From CBDFLD01 sp965249005 (GTDB lineage: Bacteria > Acidobacteriota > UBA6911), in assembly GCA_965249005.1 (NCBI GenBank), contig CBDFLD010000021.1:1-64000 (forward strand): DNA of 64,000 nt. Direction: 5' to 3'. A program made the position numbers and the translations under genes. The notes beneath the pieces were generated by a model. That model searched no databases. It was not told the DNA's origin and saw nothing but the letters and a program-made list of their open reading frames with translations. Of the stretch, positions 1 to 13,655 are shown in pieces; the stretch's first letter is position 1; every line of letters begins with the position of its first letter.

Positions 1-963
1 CGATCGCTGGGACGAGCGGGTTGGTTTTGTCTTTGGTTATGACGCCAAGCCGAACCTGGTCGGGATGGCCGATGCCCTGCCGGAGAGACAATGGAAACCG
101 CTCGATCGGCCTCCTCGTTATGAGGTCAAGAGCGAAGAACGGCGCCGTCCGGAAAACGTCAAAGAACAAGTAATCAAGGAGAGAGAATTCAAGAACATCC
201 GCCTGCAGAGCGAGCAGGTCGCCGAGTTTGACTATCGTCCCGGACACTGTAAGAAAACCTATCGCATGGTTGTGGTTCGGAAGAACCTCACGATCGAAAA
301 GGGGGAGCACCGGCTGTTTGATGAGGTCCGGTACTTCTTCTACATCACCAACGATCGGGAGATGACGATGGGAGAAGTGGTCCTTTTTGCCAACGATCGC
401 TGCAACCAGGAAAACGTCATCGGTCAGCTCAAGAGTGGAGTGAACGCCTTGAGGATGCCTTCGGACAGTCTGGTATCGAACTGGGCCTACATGGTCATCG
501 CATCGCTGGCGTGGAATCTGAAGGCCTGGTATGGCCTGGTGACGCAGGCGCCGACAGTACGTCGTGATATCTTGAGGATGGAGTTCAAACGCTTCCTGGT
601 GAACTTTGTGCAAATACCCTGTCAGATTGTAAGAACCGGTCGTCGCCTCGTTTACAGGATATTGGCCTATAGCAAGCATCTCGAAACCTTTTTGGCGACG
701 TTCGACTATATCAGGCAACTCAGGTTTACTTGAAGGCGCCTCGCCGGCGGGTGAGCCCGTACCCCCGGCGGAGCAAGAGTGGCGGGCGAAAGGAAGGGCA
801 TAACAGAGACAAACAAGATCAAGTGATCCAGACAACCAATGGAAGGTTTGTCTCTTGTGTTTCTCTTTGCTTTCCCTGTTACGCACAAGGAGCTGAAATC
901 CACGAGATATTCGGAAAAGGCAAACGATTTTCCGAGCGAGCTCATACCTCGCTTATTTTGGGT
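1..963 (+). mobile_element. IS1380-type element, copy A (left part outside the window)
   Basis: The right part of an insertion sequence whose two complete copies lie at 22993-24846 and 53902-55755 in the opposite orientation. It carries the 3' half of the transposase gene and then about 230 bp of non-coding tail identical or nearly identical to the other copies. The outer end reads CTTATTTTGGG, plus one variable base, and is followed by CTAG at 964-967, the same tetranucleotide that flanks both complete copies. The left end lies outside the window, so a target duplication cannot be confirmed here. The 187 bp between the element and purF hold no gene I recognise. Confidence 0.85.
2..733 (+). 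CDS. IS1380 family transposase, C-terminal part (copy A)
   Basis: This is the C-terminal 243 residues of a DDE transposase; the gene enters from the left edge in frame at base 2 and stops at 733. It matches the last half of the 501-residue proteins at 23223-24728 and 54132-55637. One substitution is visible: Asp instead of Glu in the segment after ERQWKPL. The retained part includes the ENVIGQLKSG segment, which should carry the catalytic Glu of the DDE triad; both Asp residues lie upstream outside the window. Such near identity means the element has moved or been copied recently. Whether this copy is complete beyond the edge is unknown. Confidence 0.85.
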   Translation, partial: DRWDERVGFVFGYDAKPNLVGMADALPERQWKPLDRPPRYEVKSEERRRPENVKEQVIKEREFKNIRLQSEQVAEFDYRPGHCKKTYRMVVVRKNLTIEKGEHRLFDEVRYFFYITNDREMTMGEVVLFANDRCNQENVIGQLKSGVNALRMPSDSLVSNWAYMVIASLAWNLKAWYGLVTQAPTVRRDILRMEFKRFLVNFVQIPCQIVRTGRRLVYRILAYSKHLETFLATFDYIRQLRFT

Positions 964-1150
964 CTAGTTCAAGACCCGTTTCGCCGAATTGACTCTCAGG
1001 CTCCGTCAGATCTGGCTCCGGCCGGGCATCGAGGATTTTGCGATTGAAGGGTGGCCAAAGATGCTATTGTTGTATCAGCCCAGAGCATTGTCTGACCATG
1101 AGCAACAAGTGCACTGAAGTTCCGCGGTAAAGAAAGAGATCGGAGACTGG

Positions 1151-2572
1151 ATGTTACCTTGGAAGAACCTGCGCGAAGAGTGTGGCATCTTCGCGATCAC
1201 GCCGCATCCGGAAGCGGCCCGTCTGTCCTATCTGGGGCTTTACGCGCTCCAGCATCGCGGGCAAGAATCGGCGGGCATCGTGAGCTCCGACGGGCAGCGG
1301 CTACACTCCCATCGTGGGATGGGACACGTGGCAGATGTATTCGACGAAAGGGTTCTCGAGGAGTTGAAAGGGCGGTCGGCGATCGGTCATGTGAGATACT
1401 CCACGGCCGGCGAAAGCGGGCTGGCCAATGCCCAGCCGATTCTCATTGATTGCTGGTGGGGGCAGGTCGCACTCGCGCACAATGGAAATCTGGTAAACGG
1501 CGGCCAGCTGCGGCGCGATCTCGAGCGCGACGGAGCCATCTTTCAGTCGACCAGCGACAGTGAGGTCATTCTGCATTTGATCTCCAGATCGAAACGGAGG
1601 AATCTGCTGGAAGCACTGACGGACGCCCTCCGGGTTATTCGGGGGGCGTATTCACTCTTGGTTCACACCCCAACTCTATTGATGGTCGCCCGGGATCCTT
1701 ATGGTTTCCGCCCCCTGTGCATGGGCCGTGTGGACGGCCAGTACTGCTTTGCGTCGGAGACCTGTGCCTTTGATCTCATCGACGCCGAATACTTGCGTGA
1801 TGTGGAACCTGGCGAAGTCCTTTTGGTGGAGGACGGCAGTGTCCAATCTAGCTTTCCGCTTCAGAAGGAGAAACCCGCTCATTGCGTATTCGAGCACATA
1901 TATTTCAGTCGTCCCGACAGTATTGTCTTCGGCAGGACCGTTAACACGAGCCGCCACCTTCTGGGAAAGCTGGTCTCCCGCGAGCACCCCGTCGACGCGG
2001 ATGTGGTCGTGCCGGTACCCGATTCAGGGGTCTCAGCCGCTATTGGATACTCGAAGGAAAGTTCCATTCCTCTTGAGTTCGGGCTGATACGAAATCATTA
2101 TGTGGGACGCACTTTCATTGAGCCCAAGCAATCGATCCGCAACTTTGGTGTCAAGGTCAAGCTCAATCCGATAAAGGAAATCTTGCGGGACAAGCGCGTG
2201 ATTCTGGTCGACGATTCCATTGTCCGCGGCACGACAAGTCGAAAGATCGTACAAATTGTTCGGGGAGCCGGCGCGAAAGAAATCCACTTTCGAGTCACGT
2301 CACCGCCCATCTTGGGCCCGTGCTACTACGGAATCGATACCCCCACGAAGCGCGAACTGATTGGTGCCAACCGGTCGGTGGAGGAAATCCAGAAGTTCAT
2401 CGGGGCCGACAGTCTGGGCTACTTGAGCCTGGACTCACTATTGAAGGCCGTTGGGGACGAAAACAATCACTGCTCTGCATGCTTTACCGATCGTTATCCG
2501 ACCGAGGTGGTCCATCAGGAACGGCAGAAGGAACTCTTCGGTCAAAACGCGGCCGAGCTGTCGCAAGCCTGA
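1151..2572 (+). CDS. purF: Amidophosphoribosyltransferase (glutamine PRPP amidotransferase)
   Basis: Catalyses the first committed step of purine synthesis, PRPP + glutamine to 5-phosphoribosylamine, in the cytoplasm. The 473 residues start MLPWKNLREE followed by CGIFAI, so Cys11 would be the N-terminal nucleophile exposed after propeptide removal. The class II glutaminase domain shows HNGNLVN and STSDSEV; the C-terminal phosphoribosyltransferase domain shows the PRPP loop VILVDDSIVRGTT near residue 351-363. Cysteines in AHCVFEH, GPCYYG and HCSACF (about 441 and 444) match the four ligands of the Bacillus-type 4Fe-4S purF, so an oxygen-sensitive enzyme is likely. The ATG at 1151 follows a purine-rich GGAGA. 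It is first in a purF-purM-purN run. Confidence 0.97.
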   Translation: MLPWKNLREECGIFAITPHPEAARLSYLGLYALQHRGQESAGIVSSDGQRLHSHRGMGHVADVFDERVLEELKGRSAIGHVRYSTAGESGLANAQPILIDCWWGQVALAHNGNLVNGGQLRRDLERDGAIFQSTSDSEVILHLISRSKRRNLLEALTDALRVIRGAYSLLVHTPTLLMVARDPYGFRPLCMGRVDGQYCFASETCAFDLIDAEYLRDVEPGEVLLVEDGSVQSSFPLQKEKPAHCVFEHIYFSRPDSIVFGRTVNTSRHLLGKLVSREHPVDADVVVPVPDSGVSAAIGYSKESSIPLEFGLIRNHYVGRTFIEPKQSIRNFGVKVKLNPIKEILRDKRVILVDDSIVRGTTSRKIVQIVRGAGAKEIHFRVTSPPILGPCYYGIDTPTKRELIGANRSVEEIQKFIGADSLGYLSLDSLLKAVGDENNHCSACFTDRYPTEVVHQERQKELFGQNAAELSQA

Positions 2573-2637
2573 TTTTGGATTCTAGGTTGGTCTGCTGGTT
2601 GCTTTCCTGAGGAAAGGAACCAACGAGGTCTTGTCAA

Positions 2638-3678
2638 TTGAACCTCCCAAAGTTGACCTATTCTGAAGCAGGGGTTGATATAGATGCCTCCAACGAGGCT
2701 AAGCGTCGTATCGGCCAGCTGGTCGCGAGAACTTTCAAGCGCGAGGGGCTGAAAAACATCGGGAGCTTCGGCGCACTCTTCCCTTTTCCGCAAAACCGCT
2801 ACCGGGAACCGGTCCTCGTATCGAGCTGTGACGGCGTGGGGACCAAGCTGAAGATTGCCTTCATGGCCGGCATCCACAATACGGTTGGATACGATCTTGT
2901 ATCGCATTGCGTCTCGGATATTCTGGTTCAAGGTGCACGGCCACTCTTTTTTCTGGATTACATTTCCTGCGGGAAAATGAATCCGAACGTCGTCGAACAG
3001 CTCGTCTCCGGGATGGTTGACGCATGCGAGGAGACGGGTTGCGCGCTCGTGGGAGGAGAGACGGCCGAGATGCCGGAGTTCTATTCAGAAGGCGAATACG
3101 ACGTAGCAGGTTTCATCGTGGGAGTCGTGGAGAAGAGCGAGATCATCAACGGTTCTCGTATCCAGCCCGGGGACCTGCTGTTGGGACTTCCATCTCTTGG
3201 GCTGCACACGAATGGGTTTTCGCTGGCGCGGCGTCTGTTCTTCGATCGTCTCGGATGCAAAGTCCGCGACGAGGTCCCGGAACTGCAGGCCACGGTGGCC
3301 GACATCCTGTTGGCACCTCATCGGAACTATTATCCGCTGATCGAGCCCTTGCTGGATAGATCGGCGCTGAAGGGAATGGCGCACATTACCGGAGGCGGGA
3401 TTACGGAAAACGTCCCGCGGATCTTGCCTCCCGGAACGGCGGCGCGGATCAGCAAGGGATCCTGGCCGGTGCTTGCAGTCTTCGAATACATTCGTGAGAA
3501 GGGCAAGGTGGACGAGGCCGAGATGCTCCGTACCTTCAACATGGGCATCGGAATGGTCTTGTGTGTGGCTCCGGGCGACGCGGATTCGGTGCGACAGCAC
3601 TTTGGTCGCCAGGGCGAAGCTTGCCATCTTCTTGGAGAGGTCATCGAGGGGGAACCGTCCGTGAACTACGTCGCCTAG
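2638..3678 (+). CDS. purM: Phosphoribosylformylglycinamidine cyclo-ligase (AIR synthetase)
   Basis: Closes the imidazole ring, FGAM + ATP to AIR, the fifth step of purine synthesis. The 346-residue protein has the usual family length and shows SSCDGVGTKLKIA near the N-terminus, the GGETAEMP motif and the HITGGGITENVPR segment, all typical of PurM/PurL-superfamily enzymes. The start is a TTG at 2638: GAGG at 2625-2628 gives a 9-base spacing and no in-frame ATG lies near, while the family N-terminus (LTYSEAGVDID) begins just after. It follows purF after 65 bp and precedes purN, so one transcript is likely. Confidence 0.96.
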   Translation: MNLPKLTYSEAGVDIDASNEAKRRIGQLVARTFKREGLKNIGSFGALFPFPQNRYREPVLVSSCDGVGTKLKIAFMAGIHNTVGYDLVSHCVSDILVQGARPLFFLDYISCGKMNPNVVEQLVSGMVDACEETGCALVGGETAEMPEFYSEGEYDVAGFIVGVVEKSEIINGSRIQPGDLLLGLPSLGLHTNGFSLARRLFFDRLGCKVRDEVPELQATVADILLAPHRNYYPLIEPLLDRSALKGMAHITGGGITENVPRILPPGTAARISKGSWPVLAVFEYIREKGKVDEAEMLRTFNMGIGMVLCVAPGDADSVRQHFGRQGEACHLLGEVIEGEPSVNYVA

Positions 3679-3721
3679 GCTGGACGGCGTGCACGGCAGC
3701 GGTTGTGATAGGCGTATCGGG

Positions 3722-4399
3722 ATGACAGAAACGGTGCAATCGGGCAACCCGCGGAATCAAAACCGGAAGCTTGCAATTTTACTTTCGGGGCGGGGCTCAA
3801 ACTTCCTGGCCATCCACGAAGCAATACAGCGGGGGGACCTCCAGGCGGAGATAGCCTGCGTGGTGAGCAACGTCGGGGCGGCGCCGGGCCTTTCTGCTGC
3901 CAGGGATCTGGGTCTGGAAGCCGTCTTGCTTCCCTCCCTTGGGGCGGAACGGGCCGAGTACGACCGGAGGCTTGTGGATCTGGTGGGTTCCTATGGGCCC
4001 GCCGTCGTCGCGCTTGCCGGCTTCATGCGGATACTGACTCCGGTTTTTCTGCAAGAGTTTCCGGGTCGAGTTCTCAATATCCATCCTTCACTGTTGCCCT
4101 CCTTTCCGGGCCTTGCTGCTCAGCGACAGGCACTACGTCACGGCGTTCGAGTGTCTGGCTGTACCGTGCACATGGTGGACGATGGGGTCGACACGGGGCG
4201 TATTCTCCTGCAGAAGGCGGTGGAAGTTCTAGCCAATGACACAGAAGAAACACTGGCAGCTCGAATCCTGGAACAGGAGCATCGCCTGTACTGGCAAGCG
4301 ATTGCCCTTGTGCTCGAGAGGCTCGCGTGTGATGGATTCGGGAACGGTCGGGAAAATGCCGCACAAGAACGCTCCGGAAAACTGATAGCCGGGCATTGA
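3722..4399 (+). CDS. purN: Phosphoribosylglycinamide formyltransferase
   Basis: Transfers a formyl group from 10-formyl-THF to GAR (step three of purine synthesis). Visible signatures are LAILLSGRGSNF for substrate phosphate binding, NIHPSLLPSFPG with the catalytic Asn and His, and DDGVDTGRI with the catalytic Asp. From the ATG at 3722 the protein is 225 residues, slightly long for the family because of a C-terminal tail rich in Glu, Asn and Arg after the last core helix. An upstream in-frame GTG at 3689 would add 11 residues of unlikely composition; I prefer 3722 but no strong ribosome site decides it. It lies 43 bp after purM. Confidence 0.94.
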   Translation: MTETVQSGNPRNQNRKLAILLSGRGSNFLAIHEAIQRGDLQAEIACVVSNVGAAPGLSAARDLGLEAVLLPSLGAERAEYDRRLVDLVGSYGPAVVALAGFMRILTPVFLQEFPGRVLNIHPSLLPSFPGLAAQRQALRHGVRVSGCTVHMVDDGVDTGRILLQKAVEVLANDTEETLAARILEQEHRLYWQAIALVLERLACDGFGNGRENAAQERSGKLIAGH

Positions 4400-4551
4400 T
4401 TCGGCTCCGCCTTTTCCGCCGTCTGGTTTTCGCTTCCGCCCTCTGTCTCCATAGCGATACGTTCAATTGTTTGATATTTGGGATTTGTGGTTATGGTTCC
4501 CTAGAAACCAAGTACGTCACTGGATGCGCGAACAACGGTAACAGGAGCATG

Positions 4552-5778
4552 ATGGGCTCGTCGAAAAGTGCAGGGGATCAGCTCGAGATGCTGAAACGCG
4601 GCGCCGTTGAACTGATCGACGAAAAGGAGATCCTACAAAAACTGAAACGGTCCCTCGATGAGGGCACTCCGCTAAGGGTAAAGGTCGGCTTCGACCCGAC
4701 GGCGCCAGATCTGCATCTTGGACACGCTGTCCTGTTAAGGAAGATGAAACACTTTCAGGACCTCGGCCACCAGGTCATCTTTCTGATCGGGGATTTTACC
4801 GCCCTCATCGGCGACCCCACCGGGCGATCCAAGACTCGACCAGCCCTGACCTCGGAAGAAGTCCAAGCCAACGCGGAAACCTTCAAGGATCAAGTGTTCA
4901 GGATTCTAGATAAGGAAAGAACCATCGTCGACTTCAACAGCCGGTGGCTGGGTAGCCTTTCCTCGGAGCACTGGATCCGATTGTGCTCTCGCTATACGGT
5001 GGCCCGAATGCTCGAACGCGATGATTTCACCAAGCGTCTGAAAGCCGGACAACCGGTTTCAATCCACGAGCTGCTTTATCCTCTCGCACAGGCCTATGAT
5101 TCGGTCGTGCTGAAAGCGGATTTCGAGCTCGGTGGCACGGACCAAAAGTTCAATCTGCTCGTGGGCCGAGACATCATGCGAGAGTACGGCCAGCAGCCTC
5201 AGTCCGTCCTGACCACGCCGCTGCTCGAAGGGACCGACGGGGTCGAAAAAATGAGCAAATCCCTCGGGAACTACATCGCCTTCACCGAAGCCCCGGAGAC
5301 CGTGTACGGGAAGGTGATGTCGATCTCGGACGAGCTCATGTTCCGCTACTGGGAGTTGCTGACGGATCTCCCCCGAGACGATATCGTGCGCATGCAGCAG
5401 GAGACGGAATCGGGCGCGTTGCACCCGATGGAAGTCAAGCGGCAGCTGGCGCTACGGCTGACCGAAGATTTCCATGGGGCCGGACCCGCTCGACGAGCGG
5501 AGGAGCACTTTCACAAGGTGCATCAAAGGCGTGAGTTGCCGCAGGACATGCCGGAGTCGGAATACCGAGTGGTGCCCGATGGGGATAACTGGCCGAGCCT
5601 TCTGGTCGCCATCGGCCTGGTGAAGTCAAAATCGGAGGCCCGCCGGCTTCTCAAGGCCGGGGCCGTCTCTGTGGACGGAAACAGGATTCGCGATGTCGCG
5701 GCGACCGTAGCAAGGACAATCTCCCCGTTCGTTCTTCGCTGCGGCAAACTCGGTTTCCGGCGGGTGATATTGAAATAA
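4552..5778 (+). CDS. tyrS: Tyrosyl-tRNA synthetase
   Basis: Class I aminoacyl-tRNA synthetase charging tRNA-Tyr. The Rossmann catalytic domain shows KVGFDPTAPDLHLGHAV (the HIGH motif as HLGH) and EKMSKSLGNY (the KMSKS loop). A C-terminal S4 RNA-binding domain follows with LVKSKSEARRLLKAGAVSV. The length of about 408 residues fits the bacterial TyrZ-like branch. Two adjacent ATG codons at 4549 and 4552 follow AGGAG at 4543-4547; I use 4552 because the spacing is better (4 versus 1 base), though both are short. It lies 150 bp after purN and could have its own promoter. Confidence 0.95.
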   Translation: MGSSKSAGDQLEMLKRGAVELIDEKEILQKLKRSLDEGTPLRVKVGFDPTAPDLHLGHAVLLRKMKHFQDLGHQVIFLIGDFTALIGDPTGRSKTRPALTSEEVQANAETFKDQVFRILDKERTIVDFNSRWLGSLSSEHWIRLCSRYTVARMLERDDFTKRLKAGQPVSIHELLYPLAQAYDSVVLKADFELGGTDQKFNLLVGRDIMREYGQQPQSVLTTPLLEGTDGVEKMSKSLGNYIAFTEAPETVYGKVMSISDELMFRYWELLTDLPRDDIVRMQQETESGALHPMEVKRQLALRLTEDFHGAGPARRAEEHFHKVHQRRELPQDMPESEYRVVPDGDNWPSLLVAIGLVKSKSEARRLLKAGAVSVDGNRIRDVAATVARTISPFVLRCGKLGFRRVILK

Positions 5779-5868
5779 CTACCATATAGCGCGTTCTGCC
5801 GACCGGTTACTGCTGAAGGCCCAATCCGATTGAGAATTGCGAGACGTTAAGCGCTAGACCGATAGCGC

Positions 5869-6168
5869 TCAGCGGTAGGGCTCGTAGTCGACCACCAGCA
5901 GATCATCGCAGATCGGCTGGACGGATTCCGAAACGACTCTCTTGTGTTCTTCATGAGGCAAATATGCTTCCAGGTCCGCCCGTGACTGAAACACGACCCT
6001 GAGTCCGTGGGTAAAGCCCTGGCTTCGGTCACTGGTATTTTCCCCACAGCTGAGCTCGACGATTCCCTGGATCTTCGTGGCAAGCCCGCTCAGGTCATCA
6101 AGCATACGCTTGATCCGTGCGCCGTCGGCCTTCGGTTTCACTTTCATAAGGACGAGATGTTCTATCAC
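5869..6168 (-). CDS. Dabb (stress-responsive A/B barrel) family protein
   Basis: A 99-residue protein starting MIEHLVLMKVKPKADGARI and containing GFTHGLRVVFQSRADLEAYLPHEEH, the pattern of the Dabb fold: a small dimeric ferredoxin-like alpha/beta barrel with a conserved early His and a 'xHPxH'-like segment (here LPHEEH). Family members are mostly of unknown role; some are oxidative-stress proteins or polyketide cyclases. It converges on tyrS with 90 bp between them and lies next to the rRNA operon leader on the other strand. No partner gene suggests a substrate. Confidence 0.8.
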   Translation of the reverse strand: MIEHLVLMKVKPKADGARIKRMLDDLSGLATKIQGIVELSCGENTSDRSQGFTHGLRVVFQSRADLEAYLPHEEHKRVVSESVQPICDDLLVVDYEPYR

Positions 6169-6434
6169 CTGGCCTCCTTATTATGCATTATGCGGTTTTC
6201 GTAGCTGCATGGTCTTTGACTGACCCCAGCGGACTTTTCGTGGAATAGGCCCCAGCCCGCGAACGGAAATCCCCTAGGAATTCTTCCGAGTCCGAAAGGG
6301 GGTAGTGTAACATCTCTCCTTTTGCGGTCGAACATTAGATCTCGGGGGGGCGGCTTTGCTGAAGCGAGGGGTCCGATTGAATCAGACAAATCACCGAAAA
6401 CCGGCAATGGGAGGCCGAAAAGCGAGCAAAGGCC

Positions 6435-6463
6435 TTGACAGGCCCGTTAACAGCAACTAAGAT
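6435..6463 (+). promoter_or_regulatory. Putative rRNA operon promoter
   Basis: A perfect -35 hexamer TTGACA at 6435-6440 is followed after exactly 17 bases by TAAGAT at 6458-6463 (-10, four matches to TATAAT), about 110 bases before the mature 16S 5' end. The same pair with the same spacing precedes the initiator tRNA at 59015-59043, which supports it as a stable-RNA promoter of the main sigma factor. A hairpin at about 6541-6563 (GCCCGGGT..ACCCGGGGC) sits in the leader. The rest of 6169-6571 holds nothing else I can name. Confidence 0.7.
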
Positions 6464-6485
6464 TGCGCATTGCTTAGATCTTTGA

Positions 6486-6498
6486 AAACTAGATAGTG
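6486..6498 (+). other. 16S rRNA processing stem, 5' arm
   Basis: AAACTAGATAGTG at 6486-6498 is the exact reverse complement of CACTATCTAGTTT at 8173-8185, so the pre-16S ends can pair in a 13 bp stem enclosing the whole 16S gene. This is the arrangement used by RNase III to release pre-16S rRNA. Confidence 0.75.
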
Positions 6499-6571
6499 CG
6501 TGCTAAGAGTCATCCTTTTGGAAAGCCAAAAAAACCAAAAGCCCGGGTCTTGTACCCGGGGCTCTTCGATT

Positions 6572-8120
<1,549 letters not shown>

Positions 8121-8351
8121 CAAAGAACTCAAGGCCCGAAAGGGTCGCAGGGTTCCAGGTGATTCGACGCACCACTATCTAGTTTCCAGGGATTTAATGC
8201 ATGCGGAGCAATCCGCAGGTATGCCCCTTTTTGAAGGTGTCGTTTGAGACCGTTCTTTGATTGCCGGCGGCTCCCGACGGCAATGACGTTGCTGCCCCGC
8301 AGCGGACGTCGTGTTTTGCTGTTGAATCAGCGGGGCTCAGTCGAGGGTCGT

Positions 8352-8428
<77 letters not shown>

Positions 8429-8451
8429 AATTCCAATCTTTGGGAATCGGG

Positions 8452-8527
8452 GGGGGTATAGCTCAGCTGGAAGAGCACCTGCTTTGCAAGCAGGGGGTCA
8501 GCGGTTCGAATCCGCTTACCTCCACCA
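8452..8527 (+). tRNA. tRNA-Ala (TGC)
   Basis: A 76-nt cloverleaf 23 bases after tRNA-Ile. The acceptor GGGGGTA pairs with TACCTCC with one G-T wobble at the third pair (the usual G3-U70 identity element of tRNA-Ala). The anticodon loop TTTGCAA gives anticodon TGC, and CCA is encoded. Confidence 0.97.
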
Positions 8528-8668
8528 CTCGGTGCCTGAGATCAAGGCCTCTGGTTGACGAGGTCTTGATTTCCGGCATGTCCGGAAGTTGTATTTGTTC
8601 TTTGACAATTCGAGAAAGACGACGGGTAAATTTTACCCATAAAGTTTTATCCGGCTTGGCTTTCCTTG

Positions 8669-11723
<3,055 letters not shown>

Positions 11724-11769
11724 TAAAATTTACCCTTTTTGAAATTCCGCTAGGCTGCATCCTGGACCT

Positions 11770-11886
<117 letters not shown>

Positions 11887-11890
11887 TTTA

Positions 11891-11923
11891 AAAAAAAGCC
11901 CCAACTAACGTTGGGGCTTTTTT
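11891..11923 (+). terminator. Rho-independent terminator of the rRNA operon
   Basis: GCCCCAAC (11898-11905), a 4-base TAAC loop and GTTGGGGC (11910-11917) form a perfect 8 bp stem, extended by A/T pairs and followed by TTTTTT. It is placed five bases after the 5S gene. Confidence 0.95.
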
Positions 11924-12185
11924 GTGCCTTTTGCGTATCATCAGAAGTAGCGTCAACGCTGTCTCTGATGGAATCGTCATAAGCTGCCTACGAGAACACA
12001 GGGAAACTTCCAACGTAAAGGGAGGCGACGCAAGAGTGGTACGTGTTCAGCGATGCGAAGTGTGGCGGCCACGCTGGACGGTAGCGCGCGTGACTTGGGT
12101 ACGAAGAAGGGCTGCCAATAAGTATGGCGAAATCCAGAGTCCTTTAACATATGCAATCCGCCAGGGAGTGAAACAGGTCCCCTAG

Positions 12186-13651
12186 CAGTCCGTGGTAAAA
12201 GTCTGGTAAATCCTTTTGTTCGCAATCGACTCTCTACTGCGCTTCGACTAAAATCGACGCATGGCCATGGGAAAAAAGAAACGCAAGTCGAAGCAGAAAA
12301 GCATGTGGGTGCCGACTCAACATCTCCCCAGGAGTGCATCCCACCCTTTCTACCAGCGATTGAATCAGGTGCTCGACGAAGCCGGGTTTGACGAGTTTGT
12401 CGAGCAGCGATGTGCGTGTTTTTATGCACCCAAGATGGGTCGCCCAAGTCTGGCACCTGGTCGATACTTCCGTCTTTTGATGATCGGATACTTCGAGGGA
12501 CTGGATTCGGAGCGAGCTATCGCCTGGCGTGCTGCCGATTCGCTGAGCCTGCGCGGGTTCTTGGGACTCGAGTGGGGCGAGGATCCGTCGGATCATTCGA
12601 CGATCTCCCGCACGCGACGGCGCATGGATGTGGAGACGCATAGCGCAGTCTTTGCCTGGATCCTGAGCCGGCTCGCTGAGGCGGACCTGGTGAAGGGCAA
12701 GACCCTCGGGGTGGATGCGACCACTCTGGAAGCCAACGCGGCTTTGCGCAGCATTGTACGGCGGGATACCGGAGACAGTTACGAGACCTACTTGACGAAA
12801 CTGGCACAGGAATCGGGTATTGAGACACCGACCCGGGAGGATCTGGCGCGCATAGATCGCAAGCGGCCGAAGAAGGGTTCCAACGATGACTGGCAGCACC
12901 CGCAGGATCCGGACGCCCGCATCACCAAGATGAAGGACGGCCGCACGCATCTGGCTCACAAGGCCGAACACGCCGTGGATCTGGAAACCGGAGCGGTGGT
13001 TGGCATCACGGTTCAGGGAGCCAACCAGGGCGATACGACGACGATCAAGAAGACGCTCATTGAAGCGGCCGAACAACTCGAGGGTGTGCTGCCTGAAAGC
13101 GATAGACTGCAGGAGCTTGTGACCGACAAGGGATATCACAGCACGCAACTGGTAGAAGATCTCGAGCAACTGGAGATCCGAAGCTACATTTCCGAACCAA
13201 AGCGGGGTAAACGGCGGTGGCACGGGAACACCCGTGCGCGGGATGCCGTGTACCGAAATCGTAGACGTATCCGAGGAGAACGGGGAAAGCGCCTGCTTCG
13301 CCAACGGGGAGAACGACTGGAACGACCTTGTGCACACCTCTATGAAACAGGTGCAATGCGGCGGACATATCTCCGTGGTCATCCAAACATCCTCAAACGG
13401 TTGCTGCTTCATGTCGGTGCATTGAATCTCGGACTGCTGATGCGACAGCTGTATGGCGTGGGCACGCCGCGGAGTCTGCAGGGGCGTCTCTGCGCCTTTC
13501 TGACGCGTATCTTGGCCTTTTTCAGATGGTCGAGGTCGATCTCGGCCACTTTTTGGCCGAGGAAGACATCTGTAGATGAATTCCATCCAGTATGCACCAG
13601 GATCATCGTTGTCCGTGGATCTGTGCTCCATCCGGTTTTAGCCACGGGCTG
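12186..13651 (+). mobile_element. IS5/IS1182-type insertion sequence, about 1466 bp, with CTAG target duplication
   Basis: The terminal inverted repeats start CAGTCCGTGGTAAAAGTCTGG on the left and, reverse-complemented, CAGCCCGTGGCTAAAACCGG on the right. CTAG flanks both ends (12182-12185 and 13652-13655), consistent with a 4 bp target duplication. It carries one transposase gene. The ends were found by comparing the two sides of the interrupted methyltransferase, whose frame is restored when the element is removed. Confidence 0.85.
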
Positions 13652-13655
13652 CTAG
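12261..13655 (+). CDS. DDE transposase of the IS5/IS1182 superfamily
   Basis: A 464-residue transposase. An N-terminal helical region (GRPSLAPGRYFRLLMIGYFE) precedes a DDE_Tnp_1 core with LGVDATTLEA (first Asp) and ELVTDKGYHS (second Asp). A basic C-terminal region containing GERLERPCAHLYETG should hold the catalytic Glu. The frame runs through the right inverted repeat and stops at TAG 13653-13655, inside the flanking CTAG, so the stop codon is supplied by the target site. The last 25 or so residues (after RIIVVRG) are therefore coded by the element end. The exact IS family needs a database search. Confidence 0.85.
   Translation: MAMGKKKRKSKQKSMWVPTQHLPRSASHPFYQRLNQVLDEAGFDEFVEQRCACFYAPKMGRPSLAPGRYFRLLMIGYFEGLDSERAIAWRAADSLSLRGFLGLEWGEDPSDHSTISRTRRRMDVETHSAVFAWILSRLAEADLVKGKTLGVDATTLEANAALRSIVRRDTGDSYETYLTKLAQESGIETPTREDLARIDRKRPKKGSNDDWQHPQDPDARITKMKDGRTHLAHKAEHAVDLETGAVVGITVQGANQGDTTTIKKTLIEAAEQLEGVLPESDRLQELVTDKGYHSTQLVEDLEQLEIRSYISEPKRGKRRWHGNTRARDAVYRNRRRIRGERGKRLLRQRGERLERPCAHLYETGAMRRTYLRGHPNILKRLLLHVGALNLGLLMRQLYGVGTPRSLQGRLCAFLTRILAFFRWSRSISATFWPRKTSVDEFHPVCTRIIVVRGSVLHPVLATGC

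Noticed and set aside
12234..13631. 465-residue minus-strand frame across the IS5/IS1182-type element
   Set aside because: Only its distal part is real (the methyltransferase 3' end, which continues left of the element); the rest is antisense to the transposase.
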